Positions 27,024 through 35,260 of a stretch of 37,971 nucleotides of DNA are shown one piece after another; positions within the stretch are counted from its first letter, which is position 1; each line of letters begins with the position of its first letter. The DNA is taken from assembly GCA_018239845.1 (NCBI GenBank), contig JAFEGO010000026.1, positions 1-37,971 on the forward strand. The letters run 5' to 3'. The position numbers were made by a program, and so were the translations under genes. The notes below the pieces were generated by a model. That model ran no database searches. It was not told the DNA's origin and worked only from the letters and a program-made list of their open reading frames with translations. This stretch comes from Verrucomicrobiota bacterium (GTDB lineage: Bacteria > Verrucomicrobiota > Verrucomicrobiia > Opitutales > Opitutaceae).

Positions 27024-28028
27024 TCAACGCCGATGCAGCTTAAACACGCGCAGCAGATAAAGCAGGCTGGGAAAGATGAAGGCGCTGCCGATCAGCAGCG
27101 CCAATACGAGCTGGCGCAACGTGGCAGGCGGCGCGGCCGCCGTGTAAAAACTCAGCGGACCGCTCGCCGTGATCAGGGCATTCGGCGCGTAGAGCAGGTA
27201 CCAGCCGGCCAAAATCAAGGTTGCCTGACTCGCGGCGATCACGCGCGTCGCGGTGCGTTTGCGGCGATTGATGAAGCGCCACAGCGGCACGAGCAGCACC
27301 GTGGCCAGCGCGATGGTCGCAATCAGCCGCGGGTCGTGTAAAAATTCCTGCGGCAGCGACCGGCGCTCTCCGAGCGACGCCGCGAAGACGCCTGCTCCCG
27401 CTATGATCAGCAGCGCATTCGCTGTGGCTGCGTGCCGCGCGAAGCGCCGTTGCAGCGCAGCGTCGGTCGTTTCGCCGATCAGGTAGACGCACGCAAGAAA
27501 GAGGAAGATGGTGGCGACGAAGACCCCGACGGTGAGCGGATAGAGTCCCCACCACGGCGCCACGTAAGCGGACCAAAAATTGCCCGCCGTTGGATCAATG
27601 ATGCCGCGGTTCAGGCTGGCGACGATGATACCCAGCCACAGCGCGGTCCAGAGGCTGGAGAGGCCGAAGAGCCACGTGTAGATCCGTTGGGTCCGGGCCT
27701 CCTGGACCGCGTCGTAGTGGCGGAAGGTAAACGCCGCGCCGCGGACCACGATCCCGGCGAGCAGCGCCAGCATCGGGAAGTGCAGCGCGGTCATCAGGGT
27801 GGTGAAGATCGGCGGAAACCCCATGAAGAGGATCACCACCACGAGGATCAGCCACATATGGTTGGCCTCCCAGACCGGGCCCATCGCGTCGTTGATCACG
27901 TGTTTCTGCGCTTCGCGTTGTTTGCCGGCCGGCAGTAGCTCGAGGATGCCAGCACCGTAGTCGGAGCCGCCCAGCACGACGTAGAGCAACAGCGAGGCAC
28001 CGATGAAGAGGATGAGCGTTTCGATCAT
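27024..28028 (-). CDS. cydB: Cytochrome bd-type quinol oxidase subunit II
   Basis: Inner-membrane partner of CydA in the terminal oxidase that reduces oxygen with quinol electrons. It has 334 residues, close to CioB and shorter than E. coli CydB. The N-terminus LLYVVLGGSDYGAGILELL and the segment GPVWEANHMWLILVVVILF are family hallmarks, and about eight to nine hydrophobic helices are visible. It starts 3 bases after cydA in the same direction. No CydX-like small gene is visible downstream. Confidence 0.95.
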   Translation of the reverse strand: MIETLILFIGASLLLYVVLGGSDYGAGILELLPAGKQREAQKHVINDAMGPVWEANHMWLILVVVILFMGFPPIFTTLMTALHFPMLALLAGIVVRGAAFTFRHYDAVQEARTQRIYTWLFGLSSLWTALWLGIIVASLNRGIIDPTAGNFWSAYVAPWWGLYPLTVGVFVATIFLFLACVYLIGETTDAALQRRFARHAATANALLIIAGAGVFAASLGERRSLPQEFLHDPRLIATIALATVLLVPLWRFINRRKRTATRVIAASQATLILAGWYLLYAPNALITASGPLSFYTAAAPPATLRQLVLALLIGSAFIFPSLLYLLRVFKLHRR

Positions 28029-28031
28029 GAC

Positions 28032-29330
28032 TCAGCCTTCGGAGGTTTTTTGCGCGATCTCGATCTGCCGGCGCAGCAGCCACACCGAGGCCGCGGCGAG
28101 CGCGAGGTAAAGCGCGAGGAACAGATAGAAGTGGTACACCATGCCGGGCACGGGCGTGACCGCGTCTTTCGTGCGCATGATGCCGTAGATGATCCAGGGC
28201 TGGCGTCCGACCTCGGTGACCACCCAGCCCGCCTCGATCGCTACTGCACCGAGCGGGATGAAAATCACCAGCGCCCACAGGAACCAGCGCGGGAAATCCC
28301 CGCGTTTCAGAAACCAGAAATACAGCACGCCGAGCAGCGCCATCGCCGTGCCCAGGCCGACCATGATTTGAAACGCCACGTGCACGATGACCACCGGCGG
28401 CCAGTCGCTGCGGGGAAACTTATCGAGCCCGGTGACCACCGCGTTCACATCGTCATGGGCGACGAAGCTCAGCATCCCGGGCAGCGGGATGCCCCATTCC
28501 ATGGTGCGTTTTTCCACGTTGGGGATGCCGCCGATATAGAGCGGCGCACGCGGCCCGGTTTCGAAGTGACCTTCCATGGCGGCAAGCTTGGCGGGTTGCA
28601 GCTGGGCCACCTTTTGGCCGGCAAAATGGCCGGCAAAGGGCTGCACGATCGCGGCCGCCGCACCGAAGGCCATGGCGATCTTGAGCGCCTTCAGGTTCAG
28701 CTCCGGCGACCGGCCCCGCAGATACAGGAAACCGTGGATGCCGCCGACCGCGAAGCCCACCGCCTGCAGCGCCCCGAGCTGCATGTGCAGGCTCTGGTGG
28801 AGCCACGCGTCGTTGAACATCGCGCGTACCGGATCGACGCCATATGCGGCGCGGCCGTCCCAGGTAAAACCGGCGGGTGAGTTCATCCAGGCGTTGGCTG
28901 CCACCACAAATATGCCCGAGACAAAGCCCGAGATACCCACGACCAGACCGGTGGTCCAGTGCACCCAGCGGTTCATCCGCTTCCAGCCGTAGAGAAAGAG
29001 TCCGATGGCGATGGCCTCTAGGAAGAAGGCCGTGCCTTCCCAGGAAAATGGCATGCCGATGATCGCGCCCGCGTGGCGCATGAAGCCCGGCCACAGGAGC
29101 CCGAGCTCGAAGGAGAGCACGGTGCCCGACACGGCGCCGACCGCGAAGAAGATCGCGACACCCTTCATCCACATCCGCGTGAGGGCCAGGTAGCGCTCGT
29201 CACCTTTCTTCAAATACAGCCAGTGCGCCGTGCACATGAAGAACGGCATCACCATGCCGATCGCCGCAAAGATGATATGGAAGCCCAGCGAGAAGGCCAT
29301 GGCTGATCGGGCGGCGGCGAGGTCATCCAT
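28032..29330 (-). CDS. cydA: Cytochrome bd-type quinol oxidase subunit I (cyanide-insensitive type)
   Basis: Haem-bearing subunit of cytochrome bd oxidase, 432 residues. The haem ligand H18 (SLGFHIIFA), the FSWEGTAFFLEAIAIG segment, the quinol-loop KLAAMEGHFETG and GWVVTEVGRQPW are all visible. The loop between KLAAMEGHFETG and the next helix is short, as in the CioA (cyanide-insensitive) subgroup and unlike long-loop E. coli CydA. It makes an operon with cydB and should support respiration at low oxygen or under cyanide or sulfide stress. No SD is clear, and no redox-regulator site was recognised upstream. Confidence 0.95.
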   Translation of the reverse strand: MDDLAAARSAMAFSLGFHIIFAAIGMVMPFFMCTAHWLYLKKGDERYLALTRMWMKGVAIFFAVGAVSGTVLSFELGLLWPGFMRHAGAIIGMPFSWEGTAFFLEAIAIGLFLYGWKRMNRWVHWTTGLVVGISGFVSGIFVVAANAWMNSPAGFTWDGRAAYGVDPVRAMFNDAWLHQSLHMQLGALQAVGFAVGGIHGFLYLRGRSPELNLKALKIAMAFGAAAAIVQPFAGHFAGQKVAQLQPAKLAAMEGHFETGPRAPLYIGGIPNVEKRTMEWGIPLPGMLSFVAHDDVNAVVTGLDKFPRSDWPPVVIVHVAFQIMVGLGTAMALLGVLYFWFLKRGDFPRWFLWALVIFIPLGAVAIEAGWVVTEVGRQPWIIYGIMRTKDAVTPVPGMVYHFYLFLALYLALAAASVWLLRRQIEIAQKTSEG

Positions 29331-29434
29331 AGGGCCAAATCTGCGGCGGCGGCCCGGCGTGGCAAGCGGCGCGGCGGTGCCGGCCGCAGAGATTACCGCG
29401 GCTTACGGGGCATGGCGGCCGGCCTGATCGGGCT

Positions 29435-30028
29435 TCAGCGGAGCCGCAGCACTTCGCAGTCCCACGAGCCGGCGGCGTTCGTCGTCGTGGTGCGATCCAC
29501 GACGGTTGTCACGGGGTGGATCTGCGCCCAGGCCTCGGCGCCGCGTTTGTTTTGGAAAATGGAGACGACAAAGACGCCGTCCGGATCGAGCAGCCGCGCA
29601 TAGCGACGTAGCACCGCGGCGGGGTCGGGCACGTAGTAGATCGACTCGGTGAAGATCACGGCGTCGAATTTTTCCGCGAGCTCCAGCTCGCGCATGTCGG
29701 CGGTGAGGTAGGTCACGCGCGGATCGTTTGCCGTGATGACGCGGGCCCGCTCGATCGCCACCGCGGAAATATCCACGCCGACGAAGCGGCTGAAATCGCC
29801 CGACGCGAGCCGTTGCTGGAGCAGGGCCTCGCCGCAGCCGATCTCGAGCAGTCGCCCGCCGGGGACGTGGCGGCGCAGCAGGGTGGCGCAGGCGTCGAGC
29901 CGGGCGGCTTCCTGCGGGGCCTTGAGCCGTTCCCAGCGGCCGCTGGCGTACTGGTGGTTCCAGCGCGCGGCGCGGTCGCGGAGAATGGCGCGGCGAAACC
30001 AGGCGGGGAGGGTCTGCAGCCAAGTCAT
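29435..30028 (-). CDS. Class I SAM-dependent methyltransferase
   Basis: 197-residue Rossmann-fold methyltransferase of unknown substrate. Motif I is LLEIGCGEA (about 60-68), followed by FVGVDISAVAIERAR (acidic motif II), LTADMREL and FDAVIFTESIYYVPDP. The N-terminus (WNHQYASGRWERL) resembles small-molecule methyltransferases of the methyltransf_11/25 type; a NodS-like relationship is possible but cannot be confirmed here. The start MTWLQTLPAW is chosen because the frame upstream lies opposite the neighbouring metallohydrolase gene and lacks coding character. It is divergent from that gene across 121 bases. Confidence 0.8.
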   Translation of the reverse strand: MTWLQTLPAWFRRAILRDRAARWNHQYASGRWERLKAPQEAARLDACATLLRRHVPGGRLLEIGCGEALLQQRLASGDFSRFVGVDISAVAIERARVITANDPRVTYLTADMRELELAEKFDAVIFTESIYYVPDPAAVLRRYARLLDPDGVFVVSIFQNKRGAEAWAQIHPVTTVVDRTTTTNAAGSWDCEVLRLR

Positions 30029-30149
30029 GGACAGGCTAGGGTGGGGTGGCGCCATCTCCACCGAGTTTCCCGCGCAGTGCAACGCATCTTGCGCAGCCAT
30101 CGCCGATCCCGCCTTGCGGCGGCGCCGTCCCGTCTGTTTCGTCGGGGTC

Positions 30150-30929
30150 ATGGAAGTCATTTTCCTCGGAACGGGTACTTCGCAGGGCGTGCCGATGATC
30201 GCCTGCGATTGTGCCGTCTGCACGTCGTCCGATCCGCGCAACCGCCGGACCCGCGCCTCCATCCACGTCGTGATGGACGGCCTGCACGTGCAGGTAGACG
30301 CTGCGCCGGAGTTTCGCCTGCAATGCCTCCGTGAGAATATCCGGCAGCTCGATTTCTTCATTCTCACGCACGGCCACGCCGACCACATCACGGGCATGGA
30401 CGACCTGCGGCGCTTCTGCGACTTGCGCGGGGGTGAAGCGCTCACGGTTTACACGACCGACGAGGGCATGGGGCGCGTGCTGTCGATTTTTCCCTACGCC
30501 ATCGCGGAGCGGCCAGTCGCGAAGGGCTACGCGGCCTTCAAGCTCCTCATCATGCCCCCCGTGCTCGACCTGCCGCAGGGCACCATCCAGTCCACCCTGC
30601 TGCCGCACGGCGGTGTGAACACGCTTGGTCTCATCTTCACCGAGCGCAGCAGCGGGCGGAAATTCGCCTACTACACCGACTGCAAGCGCGTGCCGCACGA
30701 GGCGGTGGAGTTCGCCCGCGGCGCCGATGCGCTTGTGCTCGATGGCCTGCGGCCCTTGCCGCACCCGACGCACATGTCCACGTCGGAAGCGGTGGCCGCC
30801 GCCGAGGTCATCGGCGCGGGCCAGACCTGGCTGACCCATCTCACCCACCTGACTGATCACGGGCCCGATGAAGCGGCCCTGCCGGCAGGAGTGCGTTTCG
30901 CGTACGACGGTCTGCGGTTGAAGCTTTGA
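30150..30929 (+). CDS. PhnP-like MBL-fold metal-dependent phosphodiesterase
   Basis: 259-residue metallo-beta-lactamase-fold hydrolase. The metal motif THGHADH gives H74, H76, D78 and H79. The N-terminus has FLGTGTSQGVP and then cysteines C19, C21 and C24 (CDCAVC), which match the extra structural zinc site of PhnP. Late histidines in WLTHLTHLTDH fit the rest of that site. PhnP itself cleaves cyclic ribose phosphate in phosphonate breakdown, but no phn genes are nearby, so a general cyclic-phosphodiesterase role is all that can be inferred. Its stop lies 10 bases from that of the converging permease gene. Confidence 0.87.
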   Translation: MEVIFLGTGTSQGVPMIACDCAVCTSSDPRNRRTRASIHVVMDGLHVQVDAAPEFRLQCLRENIRQLDFFILTHGHADHITGMDDLRRFCDLRGGEALTVYTTDEGMGRVLSIFPYAIAERPVAKGYAAFKLLIMPPVLDLPQGTIQSTLLPHGGVNTLGLIFTERSSGRKFAYYTDCKRVPHEAVEFARGADALVLDGLRPLPHPTHMSTSEAVAAAEVIGAGQTWLTHLTHLTDHGPDEAALPAGVRFAYDGLRLKL

Positions 30930-30939
30930 GGGCGGCCGT

Positions 30940-32736
30940 TCAAAAGGGCCACACCCGTGGGATAACGATCATCGCGATGATGAAGCAGAGCACGTTGAGC
31001 GGCAGGCCGATTTTCATGAAATCGCGGAAACGATAGCCGCCGACGCCATAGACATAGGTATTGGTCTGATAGCCGATAGGGGTGGCGAAAGCGGCGGATG
31101 CGGCGAAGGTCACGGCGATAACGAAGGGGCGCGGGTCGAGCCCTAGCTTCACGGCCACGCCAAGCGCGATCGGCGCCATGAGCGCGGCGATGGCATTGTT
31201 GGAGAGGATTTCCGTGAGCACGGCGGTGACGAGGTAGATGCACGCGAGCATGATCAGACCTTTGTGCGCGGCGGGGACGAGGTGCTGCACGCCGTCCACG
31301 ATGTGACCGGCGAGCCAGGCGGCGGCACCGGTCTGTTCCATGGCCAGGCCCATCGCGAGCATGCCATAGATGAGAAAAAGGATATTCCACTCGATCGCGG
31401 CGTAGGCCTCGCCGGTTTTCAGGCAACCGGTGAAGCAGACGATCAGGCACCCGGCGAGGGCGCCGATTTCAATGGGCACCCATTGGAGCGTGGCGGTGGT
31501 GATGACAGCTGCGATCACGCCGAGGACGATCGCGATCTTGCCGGGCTGGGGCTTCGCTGGCACGCGCGCCCGGTCGAAGAACATCAGATCCTCGCTGGCG
31601 GCGAGGGCGTCGATGGCCTTGTCAGTGCCCATCATGAGGAGGATGTCGCCGGGCTCGATGGGCAGGGTCTCGATCTGTTCACGGACATTGCGGCCCTTGC
31701 GGTGCAACGCCAGCACGACCATGCGATAGCGCTGGCGGAAATTCACCTCCCGCACGGAGTGGCCGAGCAGGCCCGAGTGGGGGGGGACAACCGCTTCTAC
31801 GAGCGAGCCTTCGTGCGCGGCGATTTGCTCCAGCCCAAGGTTGAGCTCGGTCACGAGGTCGATTCCGGCGACGCGGCGGGTGTGCGCGATGCCCTTGGGC
31901 CGGCAGGCCATGATGATGCGGTCGCCGGCGGCGAGACGCACGCTGGCGGGCTCGATGTCGAGCGCCACGCTGTCGCGCACGATCTCTAGGACACGGATGC
32001 CGCGGGCAAGGGTGAGACCGGCCTCGGCCAGGGTCTTGCCCAGCTTAGGCGAACCCGGCTGCACGAAGGCCTCGGTGATGTACTCGCGACGTTCCTCGTC
32101 ACTGAGGATGGAGGTGAGCATCTCGCGCACCGGCAGCAGCCGGTTGCCCATGAGAGCGAGGTAGATCGCGCCCAAGATCGTGGTCGGCACACCGAGCCAG
32201 CCGAGTTCGAAGAGGGAGAAAGCGGGCTGGCCTTTGGCGACGATGATGCCGTTGACGACGAGGTTCGTGCTGGTGCCGATGAGCGTGCAAGTGCCGCCGA
32301 GGACCGCCGCGTACGAGAGCGGGATGAGCAGCTTGGAGGGCGCGAGCTTCATCGTACGCGCCAGCTTCAGCACCACGGGCAGGAAGACCACGACGACGGG
32401 CGTGTTGTTGATAAAGGCGGAGATGGTCGCGACGACGAGCACCAGCACGAGCATCACCGCCGCATAGGGCCAGCGGGCCGAGCCTTCGACCACGGTGGAA
32501 AGCCGGTCGATTGCGCCGCAGCGCACAAGCGCGGCGCTGAGCACAAACATCGCACCCACGGTCAGTGGCGCGGGATTGGCGAAGACCGAAAATGCCGTCG
32601 CCGGTTTCAGCAGTCCGACCGCGATCAGCATCACGAACAATCCCAAGGCGGTGAGATCAGGCGGGAATTTTTCCCATACAAAACACGCCAAGGTGGCGGC
32701 AAGCAGCAGGAAAAGCAGGGCAATCTCCCAAGTCAT
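30940..32736 (-). CDS. SLC13-type anion permease with TrkA-C domains (candidate sulfate transporter)
   Basis: 598-residue inner-membrane transporter of the divalent anion:sodium symporter family. Two membrane halves carry the repeated SNN/INN signatures (INNTP at 109-113 and LSNNAIAAL in the second half) and GTCTLIGTSTNLVVNG at 148-163. Between them are two TrkA-C (RCK_C) cytosolic domains, at about 190-370. This layout is common in bacterial sulfate permeases. The divergent Rrf2 regulator and the sulfate-binding genes beyond it make sulfate the best substrate guess; dicarboxylate transport is the main alternative. The start MTWEIALLFL is chosen over an ATG 19 codons upstream because it directly precedes the first membrane helix. 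Confidence 0.85.
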   Translation of the reverse strand: MTWEIALLFLLLAATLACFVWEKFPPDLTALGLFVMLIAVGLLKPATAFSVFANPAPLTVGAMFVLSAALVRCGAIDRLSTVVEGSARWPYAAVMLVLVLVVATISAFINNTPVVVVFLPVVLKLARTMKLAPSKLLIPLSYAAVLGGTCTLIGTSTNLVVNGIIVAKGQPAFSLFELGWLGVPTTILGAIYLALMGNRLLPVREMLTSILSDEERREYITEAFVQPGSPKLGKTLAEAGLTLARGIRVLEIVRDSVALDIEPASVRLAAGDRIIMACRPKGIAHTRRVAGIDLVTELNLGLEQIAAHEGSLVEAVVPPHSGLLGHSVREVNFRQRYRMVVLALHRKGRNVREQIETLPIEPGDILLMMGTDKAIDALAASEDLMFFDRARVPAKPQPGKIAIVLGVIAAVITTATLQWVPIEIGALAGCLIVCFTGCLKTGEAYAAIEWNILFLIYGMLAMGLAMEQTGAAAWLAGHIVDGVQHLVPAAHKGLIMLACIYLVTAVLTEILSNNAIAALMAPIALGVAVKLGLDPRPFVIAVTFAASAAFATPIGYQTNTYVYGVGGYRFRDFMKIGLPLNVLCFIIAMIVIPRVWPF

Positions 32737-32763
32737 GCGACATGAGACCTGATTCCGACCCGG

Positions 32764-32818
32764 GAGCCGAGACAAAATCAGAAGGCCCTGCACAGCAAAG
32801 GATAGGCTCTCTGATTTT
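32764..32818 (-). promoter_or_regulatory. Structured leader region of the SLC13 permease gene
   Basis: AAAATCAGA (32774-32782) pairs perfectly with TCTGATTTT (32810-32818). GAGCC (32764-32768) pairs with GGCTC (32805-32809) in an interleaved order, so the two pairings compete or cross. It lies in the 165-base gap between permease and regulator, and would be in the permease 5' leader if its promoter is in the AT-rich part. No known riboswitch consensus was recognised. Confidence 0.4.
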
Positions 32819-32857
32819 CGAGGTGTTTTATGACATCGCGGAATGGAAATTTAGGCT

Positions 32858-32890
32858 TGATTTAAATCATACTTAATCAATGTAGATTAA
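32858..32890. promoter_or_regulatory. Candidate Rrf2-regulator operator and promoter region
   Basis: TGATTTAAATCA (32858-32869) is a perfect 12-base palindrome. TTAATC-N6-GATTAA (32873-32890) is a second inverted repeat directly next to it. They lie in an AT-rich patch, unusual for this GC-rich window, 11-43 bases before the regulator start and upstream of the divergent permease. Rrf2 proteins bind dyads as dimers and often repress their own genes; occupancy here is inference. Confidence 0.6.
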
Positions 32891-32901
32891 ATCACTCGCC
32901 A

Positions 32902-33510
32902 ATGAAACTCTCCAAGAAAGGTGAATACGCCCTGCGGTCCCTGATCAACCTCGGCATTGCTGCGGAGGTGGGGCGGTCGCTGGTGCAGGTCTCCCAGCTG
33001 GCGGAGAGCGAGCAGCTGCCGGTCAAGTTTTTGGAGCAGATCATGCAGGCGTTAAAGGAGGCCGGGATGGTGGAGAGCGTCCGCGGGAAATTCGGCGGCT
33101 ACCGCCTCGCCAAGCCTGCCCGCGAGATCACCATCGGCCAGGTCGTCCGCCTGATCGACGGTCCGCTGGCCCCCATCGGCTGCGTCAGCCAGACGGCCTA
33201 CGAGCCGTGCACCTGCCCGGACGAGGCGCACTGCGGCCTCCGGATGTTGATGCTCGATGTGCGCAACGCCATCGCCGGCATCCTCGACCGCTACACGCTC
33301 GCGGACGTTGTCGAGGTCACGCTGCGAAAGCTGCGCCGCGACAACCTCCCGCTGCCGTTCGCACCCGAGACCGACACCGTGCCTGCGCCCGCCGCCCCGG
33401 CTCGCATCCCGGCCCGCGCCGCCCGCAAACGCAGCCTCGTCGCGGCCAACGCCCGCCTCAACGAGGTGGACGGCGTCCTCCACCAGCTCCTGGGCGATTA
33501 CACCATCTGA
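32902..33510 (+). CDS. Rrf2 family transcriptional regulator with four-cysteine cluster
   Basis: 202-residue DNA-binding regulator. The Rrf2 winged-helix domain starts MKLSKKGEYALRSLINLG, with the recognition region ESEQLPVKFLEQIMQALKEAG and the wing RGKFGGYRLAKP. Cysteines C94, C103, C105 and C111 lie where IscR and NsrR hold an iron-sulfur cluster, but the spacing (8-1-5) differs from their C-x5-C-x5-C. A Pro/Ala-rich linker (about 155-178) leads to a short C-terminal helix region (179-202), longer than usual. Its place between a sulfate-type permease and sulfate-uptake genes suggests a sulfur or cysteine-status regulator. No SD precedes the ATG; palindromes do. Confidence 0.88.
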   Translation: MKLSKKGEYALRSLINLGIAAEVGRSLVQVSQLAESEQLPVKFLEQIMQALKEAGMVESVRGKFGGYRLAKPAREITIGQVVRLIDGPLAPIGCVSQTAYEPCTCPDEAHCGLRMLMLDVRNAIAGILDRYTLADVVEVTLRKLRRDNLPLPFAPETDTVPAPAAPARIPARAARKRSLVAANARLNEVDGVLHQLLGDYTI

Positions 33511-33529
33511 ACCTTTCCCTCCGTTAGCC

Positions 33530-33718
33530 ATGGATACCATCAACCCTTCATCCGCCTCCATTCCCGCCATCCCAGACTGGCTCGCGATTGTCCGCGAAAA
33601 GGTCGAAAGCCTCCGCTTCGGCGTCGTCCAGCTCGTCGTCCACGACGGCAAGGTGACGCAGATCGAGCGCACCGAGAAGACGCGCCTGCCCGCCCCGTCG
33701 GGTCTCCGCGCCGAATAA
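33530..33718 (+). CDS. oscA: OscA/YezD-family small sulfur-starvation protein (DUF2292)
   Basis: 62-residue protein. Its core (ESLRFGVVQLVVHDGKVTQIERTEKTR) matches the DUF2292/YezD family, a short beta-hairpin with a basic tail. A Pseudomonas member, OscA, is needed for growth on organosulfur compounds and for chromate tolerance under sulfur starvation; its biochemical action is not known. It begins 19 bases after the Rrf2 stop, and the OprP-like porin starts 123 bases downstream, consistent with sulfate-uptake context. No SD is evident. The gap after it holds a short palindrome (GCCGTACGGC at 33728-33737) of unknown meaning. Confidence 0.82.
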   Translation: MDTINPSSASIPAIPDWLAIVREKVESLRFGVVQLVVHDGKVTQIERTEKTRLPAPSGLRAE

Positions 33719-33841
33719 CTCCTTTCCGCCGTACGGCACACGCCGCCGGCGCCCAAACCAAACGACCGTTCAGAACCGAAGCCACCACCCGACCACGGGA
33801 AGTCCGTCTTCAATACCAAGCCAAAGCACATTCAAGTCACC

Positions 33842-35224
33842 ATGAAGACCATCTCTCGCCTCGGCCTCGCGCTTCTCGCCGCGACGGCCTTTATCCACCC
33901 GCTGACGGCCGCTCCGGCCGACAGCGCCGAACTCCAGGCGCTGCGCGACCAAGTGAACGCGCTCGCCCAGCAGATCAAGGTGCTCTCGCGCCAGATCGAG
34001 ATTAAGGAGGAGGCCGCGACCGCCGCCGCGGCCACCACGCCGAAGATCACCGTCAGCGACAAGGGCGTCACGCTCGCGTCCCAGGATGGCGCCAACTCCA
34101 TCAAGCTCCGCGGCCTCGTGCAGCTCGACTCGCGCCTCTTCTTCGGCGACGGCGGCGGCGTCAACAACAACGGCTTCGTGCTGCGCCGCGCGCGTATCAT
34201 CACTGAAGGTACGTTCGCCAAGAACTACTCCTACCAGCTCGTCCCCGAGTTTGGCGGCAGCAGCGTCAGCATCCTCGATGCGAACATCGGCGTGACGCTC
34301 GACAAGTCCTTCCAGCTCAAGTTCGGCAAATTCAAGTCGCCCGTCGGCCTCGAGCTGCTCCAGTCCGACTCGTGGACGTTCTTCAACGAGCGCTCCATCG
34401 TAACCAACCTCGTGCCCAACCGCGACCTCGGGGTGCAGGCCTCCGGCGACCTCCTCGGCGGCAAGCTCAACTACGCGGCCGGTATCTTCGGCGGCGTGGG
34501 TGATGGCGGCAGCAGCAACAACGCCGACTTCGACAACGAGAAGGACCTCGTCGCCCGCGTGCTCGCGTCGCCGTTCAAGGACGCCGCCGACTCCTCGCTC
34601 CAGGGCCTCTCCTTCGGCGTCTCCGGCAGCATCGGCCGGGAGAAGACGGCGGCCGGCCGCACCTCCGGCTACAAGACGGACGGCCAGCAGACCTTCTTCA
34701 GCTACAATTCCAGCGTCGTGAGCGACGGCCAGGTCTGGCGCGTGTCACCGCAGGCCGACTACCGCAACGGCTCCTTCGGCGCCATCGCCGAGTACGTCGT
34801 CTCCACCGTCAACGTCCGCCCCACCGCCACGGGCGCGAAGAAGGAACTGCAGAACAAGGGCTGGCAGCTTGCTGCCGGCTATGTGCTCACCGGCGAGGAT
34901 TCCTCCTACAACGGCGTCTCGCCCGCGACCAATTTCAACTGGGAGAAGGGCACCTGGGGCGCCTTCGAGGTCACCGGCCGCTTTGCCAACCTGAAGGTCG
35001 ATGACGCAGCGTTCCCGCTCTTCGCCTCCGCCGCCACCAACGCCGACGAGGCGTCGTCCTTCGGCGCCGGCCTCAACTGGTACCTGAGCAAGACGGTGGC
35101 CTTCAAGTTCGACTACTACCAGACGCACTTCGGCTTCAACGCGGCCGCCCCGGCCGTATCCGGCACGCAGATTCTCCGCCAGGACGAGAAGGCCTTCATC
35201 AGCCGTTTCCAACTCGCGTTCTGA
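33842..35224 (+). CDS. OprO/OprP-type outer-membrane porin
   Basis: 460-residue beta-barrel porin of the phosphate-selective porin O/P family. A signal peptide (residues 1 to about 23, ending LTAA) is followed by a short coiled coil (ELQALRDQVNALAQQIKVLS, 30-49), then the barrel from about residue 88 (LRGLVQLDSRLFFGDGG). FGKFKSPVGLELLQSD is a family hallmark, and the chain ends in a phenylalanine (FQLAF) as needed for barrel insertion. Known relatives pass phosphate or pyrophosphate. Here the location before sulfate-binding genes suggests sulfate or sulfonate passage. The leader is G-poor and has no SD. Confidence 0.88.
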   Translation: MKTISRLGLALLAATAFIHPLTAAPADSAELQALRDQVNALAQQIKVLSRQIEIKEEAATAAAATTPKITVSDKGVTLASQDGANSIKLRGLVQLDSRLFFGDGGGVNNNGFVLRRARIITEGTFAKNYSYQLVPEFGGSSVSILDANIGVTLDKSFQLKFGKFKSPVGLELLQSDSWTFFNERSIVTNLVPNRDLGVQASGDLLGGKLNYAAGIFGGVGDGGSSNNADFDNEKDLVARVLASPFKDAADSSLQGLSFGVSGSIGREKTAAGRTSGYKTDGQQTFFSYNSSVVSDGQVWRVSPQADYRNGSFGAIAEYVVSTVNVRPTATGAKKELQNKGWQLAAGYVLTGEDSSYNGVSPATNFNWEKGTWGAFEVTGRFANLKVDDAAFPLFASAATNADEASSFGAGLNWYLSKTVAFKFDYYQTHFGFNAAAPAVSGTQILRQDEKAFISRFQLAF

Positions 35225-35260
35225 GCACCTTTCCACGCTCCGCCTGACCAATCATATATC

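Noticed and set aside
32737..32901. SAM or other known riboswitch in the leader between permease and regulator
   Set aside because: None of the conserved core sequences of SAM-I, SAM-II or SAH riboswitches could be recognised; only competing inverted repeats are seen.
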